Shown here in pieces: positions 1 through 8,442 of a stretch of 38,606 nucleotides of DNA; within the stretch, counting starts at the first letter, position 1, and every line of letters begins with the position of its first letter. Below the pieces are notes generated by a model. The model worked only from the letters and a program-made list of their open reading frames with translations. It had not been told where the DNA came from and did no database searches. A program made the translations under genes and the position numbers. The stretch is from assembly GCA_902767365.1 (NCBI GenBank), contig CACXGX010000087.1, positions 1 through 38,606 of the forward strand. Direction: 5' to 3'. The DNA comes from an uncultured Erysipelotrichaceae bacterium. GTDB lineage: Bacteria > Bacillota_I > Bacilli_A > RF39 > UBA660.

Positions 1-162
1 TAAAACATCTCCTATTTTATCTTTAGTTGCATCATTGTATTTAGTACAAAATTCTTGTAAATTAATTCCTTTAGGTCCTAATACAGTTCCAACTGGTGGA
101 GCTGGTGTAGCTCTTCCAGCTTGAATTTGCAACTTAACTTTACTTACAACTTCCTTTGCCAC
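1..162 (-). CDS. rplK: Ribosomal protein L11, N-terminal part (runs off the window)
   Basis: First 54 codons of L11, which forms the base of the large-subunit stalk and contacts 23S rRNA and elongation factors. The translation begins [20 protein letters not shown] and continues with [18 protein letters not shown], the hallmark N-terminal domain. The start is GTG at 162, preceded by a strong AGGAGGTG ribosome binding site. No ATG lies in frame at this position. It follows nusG, as in most bacteria, and rplA should lie beyond the window edge. The gene is cut only by the window end; nothing suggests a real truncation. Confidence 0.95.
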   Translation of the reverse strand, partial: MAKEVVSKVKLQIQAGRATPAPPVGTVLGPKGINLQEFCTKYNDATKDKIGDVL

Positions 163-277
163 GAAAAACACCTCCTATATTTTTTAGTTTTCGCGAGTGG
201 TCCTAATAGCACTCATTTTTTTGCGCAAATTGCGCTTCTTCGCTTCCCACTAATCAATCTATATAATTAAATATAGC
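163..277 (-). promoter_or_regulatory. rplK leader RNA, probable L1-binding autoregulatory site
   Basis: About 115 nt of untranslated leader lie between the rplK promoter and GTG start. The RNA reads AGTGGGAAGCG (plus 241-251) and closes with GACCACTCGCG. AGTGG (251-247) pairs with CCACT (200-196), enclosing a second hairpin GCGCAA/TTGCGC (235-223). GTGGG and ACCAC segments flanking a stem resemble the L1-binding site known in rplKA leaders, where free L1 represses its own operon. The L1 role is inferred from position and these motifs; no covariance model was run. Confidence 0.5.
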
Positions 278-283
278 GATTTG

Positions 284-312
284 ATATTATCACTTTTTAT
301 TATATTTTGCAA
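284..312 (-). promoter_or_regulatory. Promoter of rplK operon
   Basis: Sigma-70-type boxes on the minus strand: -35 TTGCAA (312-307), a 17 bp spacer and -10 TAATAT (289-284). Predicted transcription begins near 277 and yields the structured rplK leader. It sits directly downstream of the nusG stop, so rplK can be transcribed separately from secE-nusG. Confidence 0.55.
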
Positions 313-318
313 GTGTTT

Positions 319-858
319 TTAATTATTTGCAATCTCAATTTGTGATAATTCCACTTCTACAGAAGTTTCTTGACCAAATAAATCTACATTTAATTCTAAT
401 TTTTGATTTGGTAAATCAATTGATTCGATTACACCATACATACCAGAAAATGCTCCAGCAATAATTTTAACTTTAGCACCAACTTCTAGTTCTTTATCAA
501 CATCAAGTCTACTAATTCCCATATTTTTAAGAATATTATCAACTTCATAAGGTTGAAGTGGTGTAGGCTTTGCACCTTTTCCACTTGATCCAATAAACCC
601 TGTAACACCAGGAGTATTTCTTACTACAAACCAAGCTTCGTCACTCATAACCATTTCTACAAGAACATACCCTGGAAACATCTTCTTTACTTTTTCTTTA
701 GTTACACCATCTTTTACTTCAACTTCTTTTTGTTCAGGAATAACCACTCTAAAGATATAATCTTTCATGTCCATTGATGCTGCACGCATCTCTAATTTTT
801 CTTTAACCTTATTCTCATGACCAGAATAAGTATTAACTACATACCATTGTTTTTCCAT
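319..858 (-). CDS. nusG: Transcription elongation/antitermination factor NusG
   Basis: NusG of 179 residues, the usual length. It binds RNA polymerase and modulates pausing, and can couple transcription to ribosomes. The N-terminal NGN domain starts MEKQWYVVNTYSGHENKVKE and includes the typical FPGYVLVEM and NTPGVTGFIG segments (about residues 80-110). A C-terminal KOW domain (about 125-160) contains AGAFSGMYGVIESID. It lies 10 bp downstream of secE, the conserved secE-nusG-rplK order, and is probably transcribed from the promoter at 1232-1260. Confidence 0.97.
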   Translation of the reverse strand: MEKQWYVVNTYSGHENKVKEKLEMRAASMDMKDYIFRVVIPEQKEVEVKDGVTKEKVKKMFPGYVLVEMVMSDEAWFVVRNTPGVTGFIGSSGKGAKPTPLQPYEVDNILKNMGISRLDVDKELEVGAKVKIIAGAFSGMYGVIESIDLPNQKLELNVDLFGQETSVEVELSQIEIANN

Positions 859-868
859 AAATCCACCC

Positions 869-1180
869 CTACATAGTCTTAATTAAATATACAACTAGTT
901 CAATCAAATAGAAGAATAAAGCGAAAAATAAAATAAAAATTATTGTAGCAATAGAATATTTAACCATTTCTTTTCTATTAGGCCATCTTACCTTCTTAAA
1001 TTCAGATTTAACTCCATGCCACCAAGACTCTTTTTTAACTACTTGTTTACTTTCTTCCTTCTTAGAATCTTTTTTTTCTTTCTTATTTTCTTTCTTTTTT
1101 ACTTCTTTAGTAACCTTCTCCATTTGATCTAGTATTTCTTTACTTTTTTCATCAATGGTTTTCTTTTCTTTCAAAGCCAT
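869..1180 (-). CDS. secE: Preprotein translocase subunit SecE
   Basis: SecE stabilises SecY in the general secretion channel. The conserved segment VKSEFKKVRWPNRKEM (about residues 57-72) is followed by one membrane helix (about 75-98), as in single-helix Gram-positive SecE. At 103 residues it is longer than many Gram-positive homologues. The extra length is a roughly 50-residue N-terminal Lys/Glu-rich extension, probably cytosolic. The ATG has an AAGGTGG ribosome binding site. No rpmG (L33) gene is found just upstream, where it often occurs. Confidence 0.95.
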   Translation of the reverse strand: MALKEKKTIDEKSKEILDQMEKVTKEVKKKENKKEKKDSKKEESKQVVKKESWWHGVKSEFKKVRWPNRKEMVKYSIATIIFILFFALFFYLIELVVYLIKTM

Positions 1181-1204
1181 AAATTCCCCACCTTTTTTAC
1201 CAAA

Positions 1205-1250
1205 ATAAAAACACCTTTACGTGTCATCTATAAAATAACACAAAAGGTAT
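1205..1250 (-). terminator. Rho-independent terminator of uvrA-lgt operon
   Basis: On the minus strand downstream of lgt, ACCTTT..GTGT pairs with ACAC..AAAGGT, followed by GTTTTTATTTT. The stem overlaps the secE promoter, so the same bases serve as the end of one operon and the start region of the next. Confidence 0.65.
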
Positions 1251-1260
1251 TATAAGTCAA
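1232..1260 (-). promoter_or_regulatory. Promoter of secE-nusG
   Basis: -35 TTGACT (1260-1255), 17 bp spacer, -10 TATTTT (1237-1232). Predicted initiation is near 1225, about 45 nt upstream of the secE ATG. It lies inside the lgt terminator hairpin. Confidence 0.6.
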
Positions 1261-1279
1261 TATATTATATATACTCTTT

Positions 1280-2092
1280 TTATTGCATTTGAATAGTAAC
1301 TCCCTCATTATTATAAAGATGGTCAAATCTAGCGCATTTAAATCTTCTAATAAAAAAGTATAATCCTAATCCAAACATTCCAATTGAAACTAATTGAGCC
1401 ATTTTTATTGGTCCAAGCATTAAACTATCTTGTCTAGATATTTCTATAAAGAATCTTCCTAGAGAATACCACATACAATATAAACCAAATATTTGCCCAG
1501 TTTTAATATAACGTCTTTTCCTAATAACTAAAAGTGCTATAAATCCAATAATACACCATATTGATTCATACAAGAATGTTGGATGATAATATTTTGTTCC
1601 AATATGCATACCATCAATAATAAATTGAGGCAAATGTAATCCTTTTAAAAAATCAAGTGAAACTTCTGCACCATATGCTTCTTGATTAAAGAAATTTCCC
1701 CATCTTCCAATTGCTTGTCCTATTATAAGTCCAACACAGCAAATATCAAGTACCATCGAAACATCAAGTCTTTTTTTCATACAATAAGCAATCAAAAAAG
1801 ATCCACCAAATATTATTGCCCCATGAATTGCAAGGCCACCATTCCATATTTCTAATATTTCTAAAGAATGTTCACTATAATAACCCCAGTTGAACATAAC
1901 ATAATATATTCTAGCACCGACTATTGAAACTAAAACAGTATAGAAGATAATATTTGTTACTACAGAATCAGATATTTTTTTCTTTTTTGATTCGCTATAA
2001 ACCAAAAACATACCAACAAGCATTCCAATAATTATAAAGATGGAATACCAATATACCTGAAAAACTCCGAAATCAACCGCTACTCTATTCAT
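1280..2092 (-). CDS. lgt: Prolipoprotein diacylglyceryl transferase
   Basis: Lgt transfers diacylglycerol from phosphatidylglycerol to the lipobox cysteine of prolipoproteins in the membrane. The 270-residue multi-pass protein carries the family signature GRWGNFFNQEAYG (residues 129-141) and the GGLAIHG motif (85-91), with late YHPTFLYES and SLGRFFIE segments. Its ATG overlaps the upstream stop as ATGA, so it is translationally coupled to the YvlD-like gene. The uvrA-yvlD-lgt neighbourhood resembles the Bacillus uvrA-yvlABCD-hprK-lgt region, but yvlABC and hprK are absent. Confidence 0.96.
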   Translation of the reverse strand: MNRVAVDFGVFQVYWYSIFIIIGMLVGMFLVYSESKKKKISDSVVTNIIFYTVLVSIVGARIYYVMFNWGYYSEHSLEILEIWNGGLAIHGAIIFGGSFLIAYCMKKRLDVSMVLDICCVGLIIGQAIGRWGNFFNQEAYGAEVSLDFLKGLHLPQFIIDGMHIGTKYYHPTFLYESIWCIIGFIALLVIRKRRYIKTGQIFGLYCMWYSLGRFFIEISRQDSLMLGPIKMAQLVSIGMFGLGLYFFIRRFKCARFDHLYNNEGVTIQMQ

Positions 2093-2502
2093 TTTCTATT
2101 TGCCTTTCTTATAATTGGTTCAATAATTAACTTTTCTATTAAAAGATTTAATAAAGCTAAAATAATTGAAATAAAGAAAAGTATCCATATATCAGTAAAA
2201 TCAAGTTTAGGCCCCATAATCCAATCAGTTAACTTTAAAATAAATGCATTTATTACAAAGTAAAACAAACCAAATGTAATACCAGTAATAGGGGTAGATA
2301 TTGTAACCAAAATTGGTTTTAAAACTTTTTCAAGAACATAAATTATAACAATTGCTATAAAAGCAATAATAATATTATGTTCACTATTTATTTCAAAACT
2401 ATTAAACATACTCTCAACAGCCATAAAAGCAGCAGTATATAATACTGAATAAAGAATAAACTCAAGTAATAAATTAAATTTTCCTTTAGTAACTAATTTC
2501 AT
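2089..2502 (-). CDS. YvlD-like membrane protein (phage holin superfamily 4 fold)
   Basis: A 137-residue hydrophobic protein with about four membrane helices and a basic C-terminus (IIRKANRK). The segment KPILVTISTPITGITFGLF followed by FVINAFILKL is typical of the Mycobacterium/YvlD membrane family, which databases sometimes label phage holin. The family has no established biochemical role and is widespread in chromosomes; envelope stress has been proposed for YvlD. It begins 8 bp after uvrA and overlaps lgt by 4 bp, so it is part of the uvrA-lgt transcript. Confidence 0.75.
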   Translation of the reverse strand: MKLVTKGKFNLLLEFILYSVLYTAAFMAVESMFNSFEINSEHNIIIAFIAIVIIYVLEKVLKPILVTISTPITGITFGLFYFVINAFILKLTDWIMGPKLDFTDIWILFFISIILALLNLLIEKLIIEPIIRKANRK

Positions 2503-2510
2503 AAATCCTC

Positions 2511-5318
2511 CTATAACATTTTCTTTAAAAACTCACCCGTAAATGAGTTTTTATTTTTAGAAACTTCTTCTGGAGTACCAGTAGCAACAATTTCTCCACC
2601 ATTATCTCCTCCAAGAGGTCCTATATCAATTATATAATCAGAACATTTAATCATATCTAAATTATGTTCTATAACTATTACTGTATCCTTATTATCTACT
2701 ATTTTTTGAATAATTGCAAGTAATCTTTTAATATCATCAGAGTGAAGTCCAGTTGTTGGCTCATCCATAATAAACAATGTTTTACCTGTTGGTTTTTTCT
2801 GTAATTCTTTTGCAAGTTTAACACGACTTGCTTCTCCACCAGACAATGTTGTAGCGCTTTGCCCAAGTTTTAAATAACCTATTCCAACATCTTCTAAAAC
2901 TTGAAGTTTAGATTTAATTTTTGGAACATTTTCAAAAAACTTTAATGCTTCACTAACTCTCATTTCAAGTACATCAGCAATATTTTTCCCTTTATATTTT
3001 ATGTTCAAAGTTTCACTATTATAACGAGTTCCATGACATATTTCACATGGAACATATACATCAGGTAAAAAATGCATTTCAATTTTTTTAACTCCATCTC
3101 CACGACATGCTTCACATCTTCCACCTTTAACATTAAAAGAAAATCTATTTTTCTCAAATCCATACATTTTTGCTTCCTTAGTATTTGTAAATAAATCTCT
3201 TATATCATCAAAGACCCCTGTATATGTAGCAGGATTACTTCTTGGAGTTCTACCAATTGGATTTTGAGTTATTTCTACTATTTTATCTATATTTTCTAGT
3301 CCCACAATTTTTTTATGTTTTCCAACATATACTTTAGAACCATAAACATGCTTCATGGCAGCACTAGATAATATTCTCATAACCAAACTACTTTTACCAC
3401 TTCCGGATACTCCAGTAACACATGTATAAGTTCCAAGAGGAAATTTAACATCAATATTTTTTAAATTATTTTCAGAAGCACCTTTTATTTCTATAAAAGA
3501 ACCATTTCCCGTCCTTCTTTTATTTGGAACTTCTATCTTTTCTTTTCCACTTAAATATCTTCCAGTTATACTATTTTCAACTTTCATTACTTCTTCTGGA
3601 GTACCTGCTGCCATAACATAACCTCCCTCACTTCCAGCATGAGGGCCAATATCTACTAAATAATCTGCAGCAAGCATAGTATCTGTATCATGTTCAACAA
3701 CAATCAAAGTATTTCCAAGATCTCTCATTTCTTTTAAAGAATTAATAAGTCTTTCATTATCTCTTTGATGAAGACCGATGCTTGGTTCATCTAAAACATA
3801 TAATACTCCAGTTAAGCGAGACCCAATTTGAGTAGCAAGTCTTATTCTTTGAAGTTCACCTCCAGACAAAGTTCCAGCCATTCTACTAAGAGTCAAATAT
3901 TCAAGTCCTACGTTAGATAAGAAATTAAGTCTACTTTTAATTTCCTTAATTAATAAATCTGCAATAGATTCCTGTTCTTTATTAAGTTTTAAATTATTAA
4001 AGAATTCTATTATCTTATCTATACTCATAGAAGTTAACTCAAATATATTTTTATTATTAATATAAACTGATAATGCATCATTATTAAGTCTTGCACCATG
4101 ACAAGTTTCACATTCAGTCTCAACCATATAATTTTCTAACCATTCTCTAATCCATGTACTTGTCGTTTCCATATAACGTCTTTGTAAATTATTTATTACT
4201 CCTTCATAATAATCAACTTGATTAGTTATATTTCCACTACGAGAAGAATAATTAAATTTTATTGGTTCTAAACTACCATAAAAAATCAAATCTTTTTCTT
4301 TTTGAGTTAACTTTTTAAATGGTTTAGTAGTACTAATTTTATAGTGCTTACACATACATTCTAATCTTTTATAATAAATATTATCAGTGTCATCTCCAAG
4401 AGTTACGATTGCCCCATCTTCAAGAGATTTATTTTTATCAGGTACAACTAATTCTGGATCAATTGATAGTTTTATTCCAAGTCCTTTACAATCAGGGCAA
4501 GCGCAATAAGGAGCATTAAAACTAAACATGCGGGGTTCAAGTTCTGGAAGTGAAAATTCACAATATGGACATGCATAAAGTTCAGAAAACAATAGTTCCT
4601 TATCTCCAACTATATCAATTACTACTTTTCCATTAGAAAGTTTACAAGAGGCTTCTAATGATTCAAACAATCTACCTCTAATATTTTCCTTAATTACTAA
4701 TCTATCTACAACAACATCAATATTATCTTTAACATTTTTATCAAAATTAAACTCTTCAGTTAATTCATGCATCTCACCATTTACTCTAACTCTTGCATAA
4801 CCATCTGCTCTTAATTTATCTAGAAGTTCCTTATGAGTTCCCTTTTCTCCATGTACAACGGGAGCCATAATTATCATTTTCGTTCCTTCACTATATTCAA
4901 GCAATTTATTAGCCATTTCTTCAATACTTTGACCTTTAATAGGTATATGATGATTAGGACACATTGGAGTTCCAATTCGAGCATATAAAAGTCTAAAATA
5001 ATCATATATTTCAGTAACAGTACCAACTGTACTTCTAGGATTATTACTAGTTGTTTTTTGATCAATACTAATTGATGGAGATAATCCTTCTATAGAGTCG
5101 ACATCAGGTTTTTCAGTTCCACCCAAGAACTGTCTAGCATAACTAGATAAACTTTCTACGTACCTTCTTTGTCCTTCAGCATAAATAGTATCAAAAGCCA
5201 AACTAGATTTACCACTTCCTGAAACACCAGTCATTACAATTAACTTATTTTTAGGTAAAGTAAGATTAATATTTTTTAAATTATTCTCTCTTGCACCTTT
5301 AATAATTATTTCATCCAT
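2511..5318 (-). CDS. uvrA: Excinuclease ABC subunit A
   Basis: UvrA, the damage-sensing ATPase of nucleotide excision repair, which loads UvrB. At 935 residues it is full length. The first Walker A (GVSGSGKSSLAF, about 31-42) is followed by ESLSSYARQFL; the first zinc finger has CPYC and CPDC pairs around residue 250-280. The first ABC signature is LSGGELQRIRLA. The second half has Walker A GVSGSGKSSLV, zinc finger CEAC/CEIC and signature LSGGEASRVKLA. It starts a transcript continuing into the YvlD-like gene and lgt. Unlike in many Firmicutes, uvrB is not immediately upstream: three genes intervene. Confidence 0.98.
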   Translation of the reverse strand: MDEIIIKGARENNLKNINLTLPKNKLIVMTGVSGSGKSSLAFDTIYAEGQRRYVESLSSYARQFLGGTEKPDVDSIEGLSPSISIDQKTTSNNPRSTVGTVTEIYDYFRLLYARIGTPMCPNHHIPIKGQSIEEMANKLLEYSEGTKMIIMAPVVHGEKGTHKELLDKLRADGYARVRVNGEMHELTEEFNFDKNVKDNIDVVVDRLVIKENIRGRLFESLEASCKLSNGKVVIDIVGDKELLFSELYACPYCEFSLPELEPRMFSFNAPYCACPDCKGLGIKLSIDPELVVPDKNKSLEDGAIVTLGDDTDNIYYKRLECMCKHYKISTTKPFKKLTQKEKDLIFYGSLEPIKFNYSSRSGNITNQVDYYEGVINNLQRRYMETTSTWIREWLENYMVETECETCHGARLNNDALSVYINNKNIFELTSMSIDKIIEFFNNLKLNKEQESIADLLIKEIKSRLNFLSNVGLEYLTLSRMAGTLSGGELQRIRLATQIGSRLTGVLYVLDEPSIGLHQRDNERLINSLKEMRDLGNTLIVVEHDTDTMLAADYLVDIGPHAGSEGGYVMAAGTPEEVMKVENSITGRYLSGKEKIEVPNKRRTGNGSFIEIKGASENNLKNIDVKFPLGTYTCVTGVSGSGKSSLVMRILSSAAMKHVYGSKVYVGKHKKIVGLENIDKIVEITQNPIGRTPRSNPATYTGVFDDIRDLFTNTKEAKMYGFEKNRFSFNVKGGRCEACRGDGVKKIEMHFLPDVYVPCEICHGTRYNSETLNIKYKGKNIADVLEMRVSEALKFFENVPKIKSKLQVLEDVGIGYLKLGQSATTLSGGEASRVKLAKELQKKPTGKTLFIMDEPTTGLHSDDIKRLLAIIQKIVDNKDTVIVIEHNLDMIKCSDYIIDIGPLGGDNGGEIVATGTPEEVSKNKNSFTGEFLKKML

Positions 5319-5371
5319 ATTATCACCTCAAATTGCTACTATATAATAACATACAATCAAAAATTATAAAA

Positions 5372-5398
5372 CAAAAAAGTTAATCTTCAAGATTAACT
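5372..5398 (-). terminator. Terminator after the acyltransferase gene
   Basis: Minus-strand hairpin AGTTAATCTT/AAGATTAACT (10 bp stem) followed by TTTTTTGTTTT. It separates the acyltransferase gene from uvrA. Confidence 0.8.
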
Positions 5399-5413
5399 AT
5401 TAACAAAACTATA

Positions 5414-6403
5414 TTATTTACTTTTCCCAGACATTACAGGAATATACTTATCAATTAAATATGCTATCAACCTAAGTAAAGGCAATGCCAAAATAATAGA
5501 AATTAAAAAATTAATATTTTTACTATGTAAAGATAAACAATCTATAAAATAATAAGCAATAGGAAATACAATTGGATTTTGAAAAGCATAAATAATTAAA
5601 GTATTTTTTCCTAAATCTTCAAGAATATTACATTTCCTAATACCATATGAAAATAAATAAACACAAAAAACACCTGAAAAAGCAGCAACAAAATAATATA
5701 TAGGATTTCCAATATTACAATCATATATATTTATTAACCCATGATAAACACTATTTAAATGAGCAAAACAATATCCAATTACTAAAAATATAAATGATAA
5801 ACATAATTTCAAATATTTATTAATTTTACAACTAAATTTATAAAAATCTCTTTTAAATAAATATCCAGTAATAAAAAAGAATAAACTAATAGGTATTAAA
5901 TCAATACTATATATAAAACCATTAATATATTTAAATTCAAAATAACTAATAGTAAACATAAAAATAGCTATACAATATAAATATCTTTTTAAATATTTAA
6001 TAAGAAAATAAAAGATATTTTCTATAAAAAATAATACCAAAACAAACCATAAACAAAAATAATACTTAGATAATCTAAAACCTATAAAAATACCAATAAA
6101 TCTATTTTTTGCTTCTTCAGTTAAAATAAATTTATAATCAAACAAAAACAAGATAAACCATATAAATAAAGCGAGCAAAATATATGGAATAATAAATGAT
6201 TTAATTTTCTTTTTTAAAAATAATTTATAGTTATCTTTATATTTATCATAATTAAATAAATATCCAGATATAAAAAAGAATAAAGGCATATGAAAAGAAT
6301 AAATCCATTCTTTAAAGTATTTATTAATATACATACTATGACCAAGAGTTACTAATAACGTACCAATACCTCTTGCAATATCAATTTCTTTATCTCTTTT
6401 CAC
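5414..6403 (-). CDS. Membrane acyltransferase, family 3 (OafA/WecH-like)
   Basis: Integral membrane acyltransferase of the acyltransferase-3 family, which O-acylates sugars of surface glycans. Evidence is the N-terminal motif RDKEIDIARGIGTLLVTLGH with the family His, then FHMPLFFFISGYLF, followed by about nine further hydrophobic helices. The chosen start is GTG at 6403, giving 330 residues. A GGAG site lies 7 nt upstream, whereas ATG 6418 has no ribosome site and coincides with the predicted transcription start. It has its own promoter and terminator. Substrate cannot be deduced. Very Phe/Ile/Lys-rich composition reflects membrane content and high A+T. Confidence 0.82.
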   Translation of the reverse strand: MKRDKEIDIARGIGTLLVTLGHSMYINKYFKEWIYSFHMPLFFFISGYLFNYDKYKDNYKLFLKKKIKSFIIPYILLALFIWFILFLFDYKFILTEEAKNRFIGIFIGFRLSKYYFCLWFVLVLFFIENIFYFLIKYLKRYLYCIAIFMFTISYFEFKYINGFIYSIDLIPISLFFFITGYLFKRDFYKFSCKINKYLKLCLSFIFLVIGYCFAHLNSVYHGLINIYDCNIGNPIYYFVAAFSGVFCVYLFSYGIRKCNILEDLGKNTLIIYAFQNPIVFPIAYYFIDCLSLHSKNINFLISIILALPLLRLIAYLIDKYIPVMSGKSK

Positions 6404-6424
6404 TTCTTTACTCCACATAGCCTA

Positions 6425-6433
6425 ATATTATCA
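6425..6433 (-). promoter_or_regulatory. Extended -10 promoter of the acyltransferase gene
   Basis: TGATAATAT on the minus strand (TGn plus TAATAT). Initiation would be near 6418, on top of the first ATG. This favours the internal GTG at 6403 as start, unless the mRNA is leaderless. No good -35 box is seen. Confidence 0.45.
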
Positions 6434-6457
6434 TAAACAATAACTAAAAAAAAGGCT

Positions 6458-7597
6458 TTATATTTTTATTTTAGGTCTTCCTTTTGTAATATATTTATTA
6501 TAACTATCAACAATATATTTATTAATTTCATCAAGTTTATTTTCTATTTCTTGAACCAACTTAATTTGATTTCTAGCTCTATCTAAATTATGTTTATCAT
6601 AATTAATTTTAAAATATGTGTCTCCATTAATATAATCATTTAAAAATCTAATTGCTAATTCTAGAGTAATAATTCTAATAGATTCTCCCATTAAAGATAC
6701 TTCCTCATATGTTAAATGATCTGCCATCTCACTCATATAACCATCTGTATATGACTTAAATAAATCCATATCCAATTGCACTTTATCTAAATTTGTTTCA
6801 TCTTCTGATGCAGTTGATGCTGTTGATCTAATTCCATCTCCATAATCATATAACATACTTCCAGGCATAACAGTATCTAAATCTATAACTGCTAAATAAT
6901 CATTTATATCTTTATTAATCATTACATTATTAACTTTAGTATCATTGTGAGTAACTCTAAGAGGAATTTCTCCAGCATTTAATTCACTAGTTATTTGAGA
7001 ATAACTATCTTCTCTCATCAAAATAAAGACTATTTCTCGAGATACTTCTAATGCTCTTCCTTCAGGATCAATCTTTATATCATATATTAGTTTATTATAT
7101 CTTTCTTTTGTATCGTGAAATCCTTTAATTGTTTCTTCGAGTTTATCCATAGGATAATGTTCAAGAAGTCTTTGAAAATTACCGAAAGCCTTACCAGTGC
7201 AAAATACAACATTTGAATCAAAAGAACAATCATAAGAAATTGCATTATCTATATAATCATACATTCTATAATATTCTCTAGTATCTGATTCGTTAGTTAC
7301 ATAACACAAAGGCTTTCCATCTCTTGTTTTAATAACTTCCAACACTTTGTGTTTCGTATCACCATTTTTGATTAATTGTTTCTTTAAATACGAAGTAACC
7401 CCTTCTATATTCTTCATTAATTTATATGGTTCAGAAAAAACCTTAGTATTTATCTGTTGTAAAAGATATTTTTTAATTATTCCGTCATTACCTTTTACAC
7501 TTAATACATAAGTCTTATTAATATTCCCGGAACCAGTTTTTGTTACCTCAACTAACTCTCCACCAATATTAAATTTTTTAAGAATTTCTTCAATCAT
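6458..7597 (-). CDS. APH-fold sugar kinase, N-acetylhexosamine 1-kinase-like
   Basis: Aminoglycoside-phosphotransferase-fold kinase of 379 residues. The catalytic loop HNDTKVNN (217-224, HxD...N) and metal site AVIDLDTVMPG (236-246) followed by YDYGDGIRS closely resemble NahK, the bifidobacterial kinase making GlcNAc/GalNAc 1-phosphate in the lacto-N-biose pathway. Such proteins are sometimes mislabelled mucin desulfatase. From family knowledge the substrate is probably an N-acetylhexosamine; the sequence alone does not prove it. It starts 2 bp after the radical SAM gene and belongs to the uvrB transcript. No partner phosphorylase or uridylyltransferase is nearby. Confidence 0.72.
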   Translation of the reverse strand: MIEEILKKFNIGGELVEVTKTGSGNINKTYVLSVKGNDGIIKKYLLQQINTKVFSEPYKLMKNIEGVTSYLKKQLIKNGDTKHKVLEVIKTRDGKPLCYVTNESDTREYYRMYDYIDNAISYDCSFDSNVVFCTGKAFGNFQRLLEHYPMDKLEETIKGFHDTKERYNKLIYDIKIDPEGRALEVSREIVFILMREDSYSQITSELNAGEIPLRVTHNDTKVNNVMINKDINDYLAVIDLDTVMPGSMLYDYGDGIRSTASTASEDETNLDKVQLDMDLFKSYTDGYMSEMADHLTYEEVSLMGESIRIITLELAIRFLNDYINGDTYFKINYDKHNLDRARNQIKLVQEIENKLDEINKYIVDSYNKYITKGRPKIKI

Positions 7598-7599
7598 AT

Positions 7600-8442
7600 T
7601 TATCTCATGAACCTCTTTCTAAAATCACAATTTTTACATAACCTACAAATTGATTTATTATTTTTAAAACCCAAAATCATATTATTTACAATATTTGAAT
7701 TCAATATATCATCTAAATTATCTTCAAAAATATTTCCTAAATTAATTTCACCATTTGAATCTAAACAACAAGGTATAACAGTTCCATCAGATAATATCCC
7801 AATATGAGTATCAAGGCCATAACATTTACCATCTATATTAAAGTTATTATTTTCATTAGGCCACGTAAATAAATTATCTTTATTAACAAAAGTGTTATTA
7901 TCTATCTTAATTGAAACATCATTTATTATTTTATCAACAATTTCTCTTGATAAATTATAACTATTAATAATTATATCCACAATTTTTGTGGAATTACCAT
8001 CAAGTTCATAATTATTAAGATTCCATATTCTATAACTTATAATAATATTATTAGATAGTTTTTTACATACTTCAAATACATCATTATAATAATTACTATA
8101 ATTATTCTCACAATGTAATGATACATTTATCTGTCTAATAGATTTATGATTGTTCAATATATCATAATTATTTTTTAACAAGGTTCCATTAGTAGTAATA
8201 TTTACTTTTATATTTTCTCTATCACAAACACTTAAGATTTCATCTAAATTACTATGTAATAATGCTTCTCCTTTAACATGTAAATAAATATAATCAGTAT
8301 AATTTTTAATCTTAGAAATAACAATTTTAAATTCATTAACTGACATTTCTTTTTTATTCTTTTTATTAACTCCACAAAAAGAACAATTTAAATTACAAAT
8401 ATTAGTTATTTCTACGTATATTTTTTTAAATCTTTTTTTCAT
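7600..8442 (-). CDS. Radical SAM protein with SPASM-type C-terminus
   Basis: A 280-residue radical SAM enzyme. The cluster motif [14 protein letters not shown] places Cys16, Cys20 and Cys23 for the 4Fe-4S centre. The C-terminal part resembles a SPASM domain: [20 protein letters not shown] followed by a GN-I-ED-LDDIL segment and a [10 protein letters not shown] cysteine group, for auxiliary clusters. SPASM enzymes often modify peptides, nucleotides or proteins. No short precursor peptide gene is adjacent, so the substrate is unknown. Its ATG overlaps the uvrB stop by 4 bp, indicating translational coupling to a DNA repair gene, which is unusual. Confidence 0.85.
   Translation of the reverse strand: MKKRFKKIYVEITNICNLNCSFCGVNKKNKKEMSVNEFKIVISKIKNYTDYIYLHVKGEALLHSNLDEILSVCDRENIKVNITTNGTLLKNNYDILNNHKSIRQINVSLHCENNYSNYYNDVFEVCKKLSNNIIISYRIWNLNNYELDGNSTKIVDIIINSYNLSREIVDKIINDVSIKIDNNTFVNKDNLFTWPNENNNFNIDGKCYGLDTHIGILSDGTVIPCCLDSNGEINLGNIFEDNLDDILNSNIVNNMILGFKNNKSICRLCKNCDFRKRFMR

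Noticed and set aside
2089-2502. Prophage holin
   Set aside because: The fold family name suggests phage, but no lysin, integrase or structural genes are near, and the position between uvrA and lgt is chromosomal.
8090-8115. Short ATAATT repeats as a regulatory element
   Set aside because: They lie in the coding sequence of the radical SAM gene and reflect Asn/Tyr codons in AT-rich DNA.
7600-8442. RiPP cluster around the radical SAM enzyme
   Set aside because: No small precursor gene, transporter or peptidase is adjacent; neighbours are uvrB and a sugar kinase.
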